Shown: piece after piece, positions 1 to 5,611 of the stretch
Layout of the letters: every line of letters starts with the position of its first letter
Position numbering within the stretch: the first letter of the stretch is position 1
Assembly (NCBI GenBank): GCA_903930085.1
Contig: CAIYXD010000247.1
Location: forward strand, 1 to 7,251
Direction: 5' to 3'
DNA: 7,251 bases
Origin: an uncultured Flavobacteriia bacterium
GTDB lineage: Bacteria > Bacteroidota > Bacteroidia > Flavobacteriales_D > Crocinitomicaceae
The notes under the pieces: generated by a model
Told to the model about the DNA's origin: nothing
Databases searched by the model: none
What the model saw: only the letters and a program-made list of their open reading frames with translations
Program-made: the position numbers and the translations under genes

Positions 1-757
1 CCACGTGATCAACAACCTCAAATGCAAATCCAACGCCGCCTTTTTCACTGCAATAGTCTGCAGGAATTAGCAGTTGATCGCCACCAATATAGTAGCCAAA
101 CTTACCCTTTGAAACGGGTGCTATTTTAGATTTACCTGGAATTTGATAGCCTTCTGTTGTTACACTATACACTTTTAGTGCTTTTATTTCAGGTGCGACA
201 TGATCCGCAATGTTGAAACCATAAACCAATGGATTGAGCGCATTTTCCGTTTTTGTATCGCGCAACTCGAAATGCAAATGTGGAGCAGTAGAGCTTCCTG
301 AATTTCCGGAAAGGGCAATTAAATCGCCTTTTTTTACCAGATTGTCCGCAGGCGTAAAATAGATTTCAACCTCAAAACTTTGCTCTTTTTCTTGTGCTTT
401 TTTAACTAAAGAATCCAAGGCTCCTTTAAATTTTGAGCAATGCGCATATACGCTGGTTATGCCATTCGGATGATCGATGTAAATTACTTTTCCATAACCG
501 TAAGGCGAAACTTTTACCCGCGAAATGAATCCGTTTTCAATGGCATAAAGCGGAATCCCTTCCACGCCGTTTGTCTTAAAATCTACACCCATGTGGAAAT
601 GATTTGGTCGTAATTCCCCAAAATTCGCAGAAATTGCAAGCGGAATAGCTAATGGAGAATGAAAATTACTCGGATTATCGACCTGGGAAAAACCAACAGA
701 ACAAGTAATTAAGACGAAAATAAGAAGCGAATAAAAGGAACAAGCAATAGATGACAT
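1..757 (-). CDS. M23/LytM-family metallopeptidase, secreted (partial, C-terminus beyond left edge)
   Basis: Reading the minus strand from ATG at 757-755 gives 252 residues without a stop up to the window edge. Residues 7-24 form a hydrophobic signal segment; GFS|Q (cleavage before Gln25) is a plausible signal peptidase I site. The LytM catalytic fold follows at once: HxxxD with His55 and Asp59 (FHMGVD), then HLHFE at 160-164. From family knowledge His55, Asp59 and His162 bind zinc and His160 assists catalysis. GYGKVIYIDH (87-96), VYAH (103-106) and SGNSGSS (150-156) are also typical. All key residues are present, so it is probably an active endopeptidase cutting peptide cross-links of peptidoglycan in the periplasm, rather than a degenerate EnvC/NlpD-type activator. 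About 35 residues are inserted between YAH and the KKGD strand. An in-frame TGA at 763-761 lies just upstream, so 757 is the only ATG possible before residue 56. The n-region (MSSIACS) lacks Lys/Arg, which is odd for a Sec signal. Confidence 0.9.
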   Translation of the reverse strand, partial: MSSIACSFYSLLIFVLITCSVGFSQVDNPSNFHSPLAIPLAISANFGELRPNHFHMGVDFKTNGVEGIPLYAIENGFISRVKVSPYGYGKVIYIDHPNGITSVYAHCSKFKGALDSLVKKAQEKEQSFEVEIYFTPADNLVKKGDLIALSGNSGSSTAPHLHFELRDTKTENALNPLVYGFNIADHVAPEIKALKVYSVTTEGYQIPGKSKIAPVSKGKFGYYIGGDQLLIPADYCSEKGGVGFAFEVVDHV

Positions 758-761
758 GAAT

Positions 762-792
762 CAAAAGTACGAATTTGAAAAAATAATTACAA
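762..792 (-). promoter_or_regulatory. Putative promoter of the M23 peptidase gene
   Basis: On the minus strand TACTTTTG (769-762) matches the Bacteroidota -7 element TAnnTTTG exactly, and a TTG (792-790) lies 20 bases upstream, close to the -33 element. Only four bases (761-758) separate the -7 box from the ATG at 757, so transcription would begin at or within a few bases of the start codon. Such matches arise by chance fairly often in AT-rich DNA; the divergent position supports this one. Confidence 0.5.
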
Positions 793-808
793 GAATGAAA
801 CAAATTTG

Positions 809-838
809 TTGTGCATATTACTTACTATATTAACTTTG
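809..838 (+). promoter_or_regulatory. Putative promoter of the coiled-coil/zapA/rny operon
   Basis: TTG at 809-811, exactly 19 bases, then TAACTTTG at 831-838: a complete match to the Bacteroidota housekeeping promoter TTG-N19-TAnnTTTG. Transcription should start near 843-846, about 10 bases before the ATG at 855, giving a very short leader. No Shine-Dalgarno sequence is visible, as is usual in this phylum. Confidence 0.65.
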
Positions 839-854
839 TAAAAAGTCAAAACTA

Positions 855-1166
855 ATGACAGAACGTATTCAGAAAAGTATAGAGGAAATTCGCATTAAAA
901 GTAAAGCGTTATTTTTTCAATTGACTGAGGAGCGAGAAATGAACAAATCGTTGCTTGCTGAATTGCGTACATTGAAGGAAATTGAAAGTAATCTTATAGA
1001 AAAAGAGGCAGCCTGCCTCCGTGAGATTTCTGACCTTAAAATGGCATTGGAAGAGGCGAAAAGTCAAGTTGTCGAGGTTTCTATTCCGTCTTTTGGCAAG
1101 AAGGAAGATGAAATTGATGAATTGGTGAAGGAAATTGAATACTGCATTGGTCAGTTAAAAAAATAA
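855..1166 (+). CDS. Small coiled-coil protein, possible ZapA partner
   Basis: A 103-residue, charged protein with no signal peptide and no membrane segment, so cytoplasmic. Residues about 1-75 are rich in Glu, Lys, Leu and Ile with heptad-like spacing and no proline, as expected of a long alpha-helical coiled coil. A short break with Pro (SIPSFGKK, about 76-83) separates this from a second helix ending in EIEYCIGQL (93-101). I recall similar small proteins with an EIDxCIxxL-like tail directly before zapA in other Bacteroidota, but have not checked this. It is the first gene after a consensus-like promoter, and its stop is three bases before zapA, so the two are surely co-transcribed. A role in cell division, for example bridging ZapA as ZapB does in Enterobacteria, is an inference from shape and position; no sequence homology to ZapB is claimed. 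The ATG at 855 is the first available start. Confidence 0.85.
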   Translation: MTERIQKSIEEIRIKSKALFFQLTEEREMNKSLLAELRTLKEIESNLIEKEAACLREISDLKMALEEAKSQVVEVSIPSFGKKEDEIDELVKEIEYCIGQLKK

Positions 1167-1169
1167 CGA

Positions 1170-1460
1170 ATGGGTAAATTGTCCTTAAAAGTCGTCGTTG
1201 CCGGAAGAACCTATCCACTCACTGTTAATAGCGGTGAAGAGGCGAAGGTTACGAAAGCTGCAGAAGATATTAATAAAGCAATTAAAATGCTTCAGGACAA
1301 TTATGCGGTGAAAGATATGCAAGATTTACTTGCAATGACTGCATTACAGCTCGCTACAAAATCAACAAATACTGCTGTTTCAGCTCCGGTTGAACCTGAT
1401 TATTCCGAGATTGAAAGCAAGCTAAACGAACTTTCAACTGAAATAGATTTGTTGAAATAA
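1170..1460 (+). CDS. zapA: Cell division protein ZapA
   Basis: A 96-residue protein of the ZapA family and of usual length. ZapA binds FtsZ and cross-links its filaments, stabilising the Z-ring at midcell in the cytoplasm. The N-terminal globular part (about 1-45) has the family pattern: LKVVVAGRTYPLTV (strand-turn-strand, 5-18), then EEAKVTKAAEDINKAI (23-38), the conserved helix. Residues about 40-65 continue it (MQDLLAMTALQLA at 50-62). After a Pro/Ala-containing linker (about 70-77), residues 78-96 form another helix with leucines in heptad spacing, matching the coiled coil through which ZapA tetramerises. It lies three bases after the coiled-coil gene and 74 bases before the ATG of rny; the zapA-rny linkage is common in Bacteroidota. 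The start is the only nearby ATG after the upstream stop. Confidence 0.92.
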   Translation: MGKLSLKVVVAGRTYPLTVNSGEEAKVTKAAEDINKAIKMLQDNYAVKDMQDLLAMTALQLATKSTNTAVSAPVEPDYSEIESKLNELSTEIDLLK

Positions 1461-1534
1461 CCATTTAATTTTTCTTCCCTTCTTCATTTTTTCGATACAG
1501 CTTGGAACGTTGTATAATTTAATAATTGAAAAAA
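1461..1534 (+). promoter_or_regulatory. zapA-rny gap with weak promoter-like element
   Basis: This 74-base gap begins with a pyrimidine-rich tract (about 1465-1493) followed by TATAATTT at 1513-1520, which matches TAnnTTTG except at two of the TTTG positions and lacks a clear TTG 19 bases upstream. It might be a weak internal promoter for rny. Enterobacteria carry the 6S RNA gene directly after zapA, but the gap is far too short for that here, and no terminator hairpin was seen. Confidence 0.25.
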
Positions 1535-3067
1535 ATGGAATTAGTAATAGGTCTAATTATCGGACTTGGTGGTGGAGCAGTTTCTGTCTTCTTCATTCAA
1601 AATGTTTTATTGAAAAACAAAAGAAGCCAAATAATTCGCGAAGCAGAATTAGAAGCAGAAAACATTAAAAAAGAAAAAATTCTTCAGGCTAAAGAACGGT
1701 TTTTGAAATTGAAGGAAGAGCACGAAGTTGCAATGAAAGAAAAAGAACGTCGTCTGCAATCCACAGAAGATCGTGCAAAAGCAAGAGAGAAGACACTAGC
1801 GCAAAAAATCGAAGAAGTAAGTAGAAAGGAAAGTGATTTGGAAAAAAACCAATCCGAACTGGAAGCGAAAGTTGTTACTTTTGATTTAAAGCACCTAGAA
1901 CTAGAAAAAATTCAGGAAAAAAGAGTTGCTGAATTGTCTAGAATAAGCGGAATGTCTGCAGAAGATGCTAAAAATCATTTGATGGAAGCATTGAAAGACG
2001 AAGCAAGAACTAGCGCAATGACCTATATCAAGGATATCACGGAAGAAGCGAAGTTGAACGCAAACAGAGAAGCTAAAAAAATCGTAATTCAATCTATTCA
2101 GCGTGTTGCAACGGAACAAGCAGTTGAAAATGCTGTTTCTGTTTTCAATATTGAATCAGATGAAGTGAAAGGTAGAATCATTGGCAGAGAGGGACGTAAC
2201 ATTCGTGCACTGGAAGCAGCAACTGGAGTGGAAATTATTGTAGACGATACACCAGAAGCAATTATATTATCTTGTTTCGACCCAGTTAGAAGAGAAATTG
2301 CACGTTTGGCATTGCACCAATTAGTTTCGGACGGAAGAATTCATCCTGCTCGAATTGAAGAGGTGGTTGCAAAAACGAAAAAGCAATTGGACGAAGAAAT
2401 TGCAGAAACAGGTCGAAGAACAGCAATGGATCTTGGAATTCATGGCTTGCATCCAGAATTGACGAGAATGGTTGGACGAATGAAATACCGTTCTTCTTAT
2501 GGACAAAATCTTTTGCAACACTCTAGAGAAGTTGCAAACTTGTGCGCAACAATGGCTGCTGAATTAGGTCTGAATGTTAAATTGGCGAAACGAGCTGGAT
2601 TATTGCACGATATTGGTAAAGTTCCAGACGATGAGCCGGAATTACCGCACGCAATCCTAGGAATGAAAATTGCGGAAAAGTATGGTGAAAAACAAGAAGT
2701 TTTAAACGCAATAGGTGCCCACCACGATGAAATCGAAATGACAACATTGATTTCTCCAATCGTACAGGTTTGTGATGCCGTATCTGGCGCGCGACCTGGA
2801 GCAAGAAGAGAAATTGTTGAAGCATATATCAAACGAATTAAAGAACTGGAATCTCTTGCACTTTCTTACGACGGAGTTTCTACGGCATACGCTATTCAAG
2901 CGGGTAGAGAATTGCGTGTTTTAGTGGAAGCAGAAAAGGTAACGGATTTAAAAGCGGATGAATTATCGTTTGCAATCTCTCAACGAATTCAAACGGAAAT
3001 GACGTATCCTGGTCAGGTAAAAGTGACGGTAATTCGTGAAAAAAGATCTGTAAATTACGCTAAATAA
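1535..3067 (+). CDS. rny: Ribonuclease Y
   Basis: A 510-residue membrane-anchored endoribonuclease that starts bulk mRNA decay and RNA processing at the inner face of the membrane. Numbered from ATG 1535: residues 2-24 are a transmembrane helix with a glycine-rich centre; about 28-155 are a long Lys/Glu-rich coiled coil for dimerisation; the KH RNA-binding domain contains GRIIGREGRN (213-222); the HD phosphohydrolase domain has His329 (QHSREVANL), the His358-Asp359 pair (LLHDIGK), His396-His397-Asp398 (AHHDE) and Asp414 (VCDAVSGARPGARRE), which together form the metal site known for the family. Everything expected is present at normal length, so the enzyme should be active. An in-frame TTG at 1526 would add MKK; I prefer the ATG because the membrane helix follows directly and there is no ribosome binding site to favour TTG. 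It follows zapA and stops 13 bases before the epimerase gene with no terminator between. Confidence 0.96.
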   Translation: MELVIGLIIGLGGGAVSVFFIQNVLLKNKRSQIIREAELEAENIKKEKILQAKERFLKLKEEHEVAMKEKERRLQSTEDRAKAREKTLAQKIEEVSRKESDLEKNQSELEAKVVTFDLKHLELEKIQEKRVAELSRISGMSAEDAKNHLMEALKDEARTSAMTYIKDITEEAKLNANREAKKIVIQSIQRVATEQAVENAVSVFNIESDEVKGRIIGREGRNIRALEAATGVEIIVDDTPEAIILSCFDPVRREIARLALHQLVSDGRIHPARIEEVVAKTKKQLDEEIAETGRRTAMDLGIHGLHPELTRMVGRMKYRSSYGQNLLQHSREVANLCATMAAELGLNVKLAKRAGLLHDIGKVPDDEPELPHAILGMKIAEKYGEKQEVLNAIGAHHDEIEMTTLISPIVQVCDAVSGARPGARREIVEAYIKRIKELESLALSYDGVSTAYAIQAGRELRVLVEAEKVTDLKADELSFAISQRIQTEMTYPGQVKVTVIREKRSVNYAK

Positions 3068-3080
3068 CAAAATCAATACA

Positions 3081-4058
3081 ATGTTAGAGGGTTTAAAGGG
3101 AAAAAGTGTTTTAGTTACCGGTGGAGCTGGTTTTATTGGTTCTAATCTGGTTGAGGCTCTTTTGAATCTTGGTGCAAAAGTTTCTGTTTTTGATAATTTA
3201 GAAACTGGAAGACGAACGAATTTAACAGAATTTGATTCCAACGAATCATTTGCTTTTATTGATGGAGATATTCGAAATTACGAGGATTGCTTGAATGCAA
3301 TGGAGGGAATTGATTTAATTTCGCACCAAGCAGCTTTAGGTTCAGTGCCTCGATCAATTGAATTCCCGCACAATACTCATGCTGTAAATGCAACTGGATT
3401 TTTAAATATGCTGCACGCAGCAAAAGAATCTGGCGTTAAACGTTTTGTATTTGCGAGTTCAAGTTCGGTTTATGGTGATTCTCCAACTTCACCAAAAAAG
3501 GAAGGCGAAGAAGGAAATCCACTTTCTCCATACGCTGTTACCAAATCACTCAATGAAAAGTATGCAAAGGTGTATAGCCAATTGCATGGAATGGAAACAG
3601 TTGGTTTGCGCTATTTTAATGTTTTCGGTCCTAAACAAGATCCAAATGGTGTTTACGCTGCCGCAATTCCAAAATTCATTGATAAAATGATACACGGACA
3701 AGAAATCATACTTAACGGCGATGGAGAGCACACGAGAGATTTTACTTATGTGAAGAATGCTGTACACGCCAATCTTTTGGCATTATCCGCAACTAATACG
3801 AAAATCCAAGGGGAAGTTTTCAATGTGGCATGCGGCGCGGCTTATTCTCTCAACGAAATCCTTCACGTAATTCAAGAAAGTTTGAGATTGAACAGTCTTT
3901 ATAATGAAAACACGAAAATCACAAACGGACCTGAGCGCTCAGGGGATGTGAAGCATTCTCTTGCAGATATTTCTAAAATTACCCAATTAATGGAATACGA
4001 CTGTAAGTTTGATTTTAATAGTGGAATTAAAGAATATGTTGGGTCATTGAAAAATTAA
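3081..4058 (+). CDS. UDP-N-acetylglucosamine 4-epimerase (WbpP/TviC-like SDR)
   Basis: A 325-residue extended short-chain dehydrogenase/reductase. The Rossmann NAD-binding motif TGGAGFIG is at 13-20, Asp38 in VFDNLETG is the likely ribose-binding acid, and the active site has a serine run at 126-129 (SSSSVYGD) and Tyr151-x3-Lys155 (SPYAVTK). GSVPRSI (87-93), RYFNVFGPKQDPNG (about 177-190) and HSLADISK (292-299) recall Pseudomonas WbpP and Salmonella TviC more than ordinary GalE; Ser293 seems to correspond to WbpP Ser306, a substrate-pocket residue (from memory). The likely reaction is UDP-GlcNAc to UDP-GalNAc, or the uronic acid pair, in the cytoplasm, supplying a sugar for the polysaccharide exported by the neighbouring flippases. 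Exact substrate is inferred; plain GalE or a dTDP/UDP-glucuronate epimerase are alternatives. It lies 13 bases after rny, three bases before the first flippase, and has no promoter of its own that I can see. Confidence 0.9.
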   Translation: MLEGLKGKSVLVTGGAGFIGSNLVEALLNLGAKVSVFDNLETGRRTNLTEFDSNESFAFIDGDIRNYEDCLNAMEGIDLISHQAALGSVPRSIEFPHNTHAVNATGFLNMLHAAKESGVKRFVFASSSSVYGDSPTSPKKEGEEGNPLSPYAVTKSLNEKYAKVYSQLHGMETVGLRYFNVFGPKQDPNGVYAAAIPKFIDKMIHGQEIILNGDGEHTRDFTYVKNAVHANLLALSATNTKIQGEVFNVACGAAYSLNEILHVIQESLRLNSLYNENTKITNGPERSGDVKHSLADISKITQLMEYDCKFDFNSGIKEYVGSLKN

Positions 4059-4061
4059 TGT

Positions 4062-5327
4062 ATGCTTGGGCGGTTAAAAACTGATTTTGTTTCATCCGTA
4101 TTGATTCTCGTTTCAGGAACTGTTGTTGCTCAATTAATCGCTTATGCACTTTCACCAATAATTTCTCGTTTGTATGCGCCTGAGGAAATGTCTTATCTGT
4201 CATTATTCTCTAGAATTGTCGGTTTTTTAGCAGTTATTTCAACTGCTCGTTTTGAACTAGCATTTCCTCTGCCAAAAAGAGAAGAGCATGCTTTTTCGCT
4301 CTATCAAGTGACTTTGAAAATCACGGGTATTGTTTTTCTTATTATCTCATGCTGTGTATTTTTACTTTCTTTTCATACTTGGTCTGACCCAAACATTTTG
4401 TTTATACTAGCGTTGGTTCCATTCGGAACTCTTTTTCTTGCGCTGAATAACCAAGGAATGACGTGGGCAATTCGAACAAAGGATTTTCGCAGTATCAGTG
4501 TTTCAAAGGTGTTTTTAACGCTTTTCAACTCTGTCACCGCAATTGCTCTAGCACTGTTTTCGTTGGGATACAAAGGATTAATAGTTGCTTATTTAATGGG
4601 AATTATAACAAGCTCAATCGTTTTTGTCAAACCATTTTTTAACGTAAATAAACAGAACAAACCATTTTCGTGGAAGGGCAGAAAATTTGCGATCGCAAAA
4701 CAATATGCTGCGTTTCCAAAAATAAATTTACCGCATGTACTAATTGAATTAGGAAAAGAATTATTTATCGCGTTTTATTTACTATATACTTTTGAATCAG
4801 ATATTTTAGGTTTATACGATTTTTCCTATCGTATGTTGCGCTTACCAATCAGCTTAATTGGCGTTTCCATCAGTCAAGTGTTTTTTAACAAAGCTGCAGG
4901 AATGGTAAATGAAGGTGTGCCAATTTTTCCGTTAGTTAAGAAAACCATCTTAATCCTTTTTGCAATTTCAATTGTTCCATTTACGCTTTTGTTTTTTACT
5001 GGAAGTGACCTATTTGCATTTGTATTTGGAGAACCGTGGAGGGAAGCAGGACGTTTTTCAGAAAGTATGGCACCTTGGTTAATGATGAATTTTTTGGTTT
5101 CCCCAATTTCTCAAATCCCACTAATTTTGAAAAAACAACGGGCATTTTTCATCTTAAGTTTATTCGGAACGGCAATAATGGTATTTACACTTTTAATCGG
5201 AGAGATTTTTCCAGCGTGGAATCTAACGTTTCCCGAAATTTTAAAGGTTGTGAGTATTGGACAGTTTTTTTTCTTTGCTTACGTTTTGGGATGGACAATT
5301 TGGCTAACTAAAAAGTTTGATGTTTAG
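4062..5327 (+). CDS. Wzx-like oligosaccharide flippase, copy 1
   Basis: A 421-residue, very hydrophobic inner membrane protein with roughly 12 predicted helices, typical of the polysaccharide transporter branch of the MOP/MATE-like superfamily. Its presumed job is to flip undecaprenyl-linked oligosaccharide repeat units across the inner membrane for O-antigen or exopolysaccharide assembly. The first helix carries SGTVVAQLIAYALSPIISR (18-36), the family N-terminal pattern, followed by an amphipathic loop with ARFELAFPLPKR (62-73). SISQVFF (269-275) and SQIPLILKKQ (350-359) are shared with the second flippase at 5587. The ATG at 4062 starts three bases after the epimerase stop, implying co-transcription. 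A second ATG at 4058 overlapping that stop is out of frame. No homology search was possible, so the sugar specificity is unknown and Wzx rather than another PST-type exporter is inferred from the neighbours. Confidence 0.88.
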   Translation: MLGRLKTDFVSSVLILVSGTVVAQLIAYALSPIISRLYAPEEMSYLSLFSRIVGFLAVISTARFELAFPLPKREEHAFSLYQVTLKITGIVFLIISCCVFLLSFHTWSDPNILFILALVPFGTLFLALNNQGMTWAIRTKDFRSISVSKVFLTLFNSVTAIALALFSLGYKGLIVAYLMGIITSSIVFVKPFFNVNKQNKPFSWKGRKFAIAKQYAAFPKINLPHVLIELGKELFIAFYLLYTFESDILGLYDFSYRMLRLPISLIGVSISQVFFNKAAGMVNEGVPIFPLVKKTILILFAISIVPFTLLFFTGSDLFAFVFGEPWREAGRFSESMAPWLMMNFLVSPISQIPLILKKQRAFFILSLFGTAIMVFTLLIGEIFPAWNLTFPEILKVVSIGQFFFFAYVLGWTIWLTKKFDV

Positions 5328-5409
5328 GTGGTTTTTTTTGGAAATCCATTGAAAAGCTATTTTTCAGCGCAAGAATATTTCGTTTTTAAGGCGGGTATTC
5401 TATTTTATG

Positions 5410-5487
5410 GAATGAAGGGTCGTAATTGTTTTAGGGTTGAAAAAACAGACCTTTGTCGTTGAAAAGTCTTGAAATGACCCGTCATTC
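5410..5487. repeat. Imperfect inverted repeat with nested stem-loop
   Basis: Bases 5410-5423 can pair with 5474-5487: 12 Watson-Crick pairs, one G-T pair and one A-G mismatch (5416/5481). Inside the roughly 50-base loop, 5447-5450 pairs with 5466-5469 and, past one mismatch, 5452-5454 with 5462-5464, leaving a seven-base loop. The folding was found by eye and no energy was computed. No T-run follows, so it is not a classical Rho-independent terminator. Confidence 0.45.
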
Positions 5488-5497
5488 TTTCAACTCT

Positions 5498-5526
5498 TCG
5501 CTTAAAATCTGAATATTTTTAAGCGA
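5498..5526. repeat. Ten-base-pair perfect hairpin
   Basis: TCGCTTAAAA (5498-5507) is the exact reverse complement of TTTTAAGCGA (5517-5526), with a nine-base loop. On the plus strand it is not followed by a U-tract. It may act as a weak terminator after the first flippase or as a protein-binding palindrome upstream of the second. Confidence 0.5.
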
Positions 5527-5562
5527 TCTGAACATAATTTAGCATCGAACTCAGGTTTATAC

Positions 5563-5570
5563 TAAATTTG
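5563..5570 (+). promoter_or_regulatory. Putative -7 element of a promoter for flippase copy 2
   Basis: TAAATTTG at 5563-5570 matches the Bacteroidota -7 consensus TAnnTTTG. No TTG lies at the ideal 19-base distance upstream; the nearest candidate is TTTA at 5538-5541. Transcription would begin near 5575, giving a leader of about 12 bases to the TTG at 5587 or about 33 bases to the GTG at 5608. Confidence 0.4.
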
Positions 5571-5581
5571 TTGCAAATTAT

Positions 5582-5611
5582 ATGCTTTGCCAAAGAAAAA
5601 TGTGCAAGTGA
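5582..5611 (+). other. Possible nine-codon leader frame overlapping the start of flippase 2
   Basis: ATG at 5582-5584 opens a nine-codon frame that ends in TGA at 5609-5611, overlapping GTG 5608 in the arrangement GTGA. Such an overlap can couple translation of a leader frame to the next gene. It may also be chance, or a sign that a base has been lost near 5585-5589, since ATG 5582 is only one frame away from the flippase. Confidence 0.2.

Larger units (their letters stand above)
5328..5586. other. 259-bp intergenic region with inverted repeats, between the flippase genes
   Basis: No convincing gene. It opens with an eight-T run (5332-5339) that lacks a strong preceding hairpin. Next come a small A/T hairpin (5350-5355 with 5361-5366), a long imperfect inverted repeat (5410-5423 with 5474-5487) enclosing a smaller one, a ten-base-pair hairpin (5498-5507 with 5517-5526), and a promoter-like element (5563-5570). 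GTTGAAAA occurs directly at 5436-5443 and 5458-5465, and ATCTGAA at 5507-5513 and 5526-5532. It could hold a terminator, an attenuator or a small RNA; nothing here decides between them. Confidence 0.5.

Noticed and set aside
16..19. Lipobox near Cys19 of the M23 protein (LITC), which would make it a lipoprotein; coding position is near 703-701 on the minus strand.
   Set aside because: Thr precedes the Cys where Gly, Ala or Ser is expected, and the hydrophobic segment continues to a better signal peptidase I site before Gln25.
1461..1534. 6S RNA gene after zapA, as in Enterobacteria.
   Set aside because: The gap is only 74 bases and shows no long stem structure.
2497..2832. 111-codon reverse-strand frame, together with shorter reverse frames at 1901-2119, 2321-2521, 2577-2825 and 2702-2899.
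   Set aside because: All lie inside rny, whose domains and catalytic residues are complete on the plus strand. Their translations are rich in Ser, Cys and Phe, as expected of antisense frames.
2963..3241. 92-codon reverse-strand frame across the rny-epimerase junction.
   Set aside because: It is antisense to two well-supported genes and shows no recognisable domain.
3445..3767. Plus-strand 81-codon frame and minus-strand 73-codon frame inside the epimerase gene.
   Set aside because: They overlap the SDR active-site region, which is clearly coding in another frame.
5036..5311. 91-codon plus-strand frame inside flippase 1, and a reverse frame at 4373-4573.
   Set aside because: Both are out of frame with a continuous membrane protein that aligns with its paralogue through this region.
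5332..5339. Eight-T run after flippase 1 as a Rho-independent terminator.
   Set aside because: No stable GC-containing hairpin directly precedes it; the nearby A/T hairpin at 5350-5366 lies after the run.
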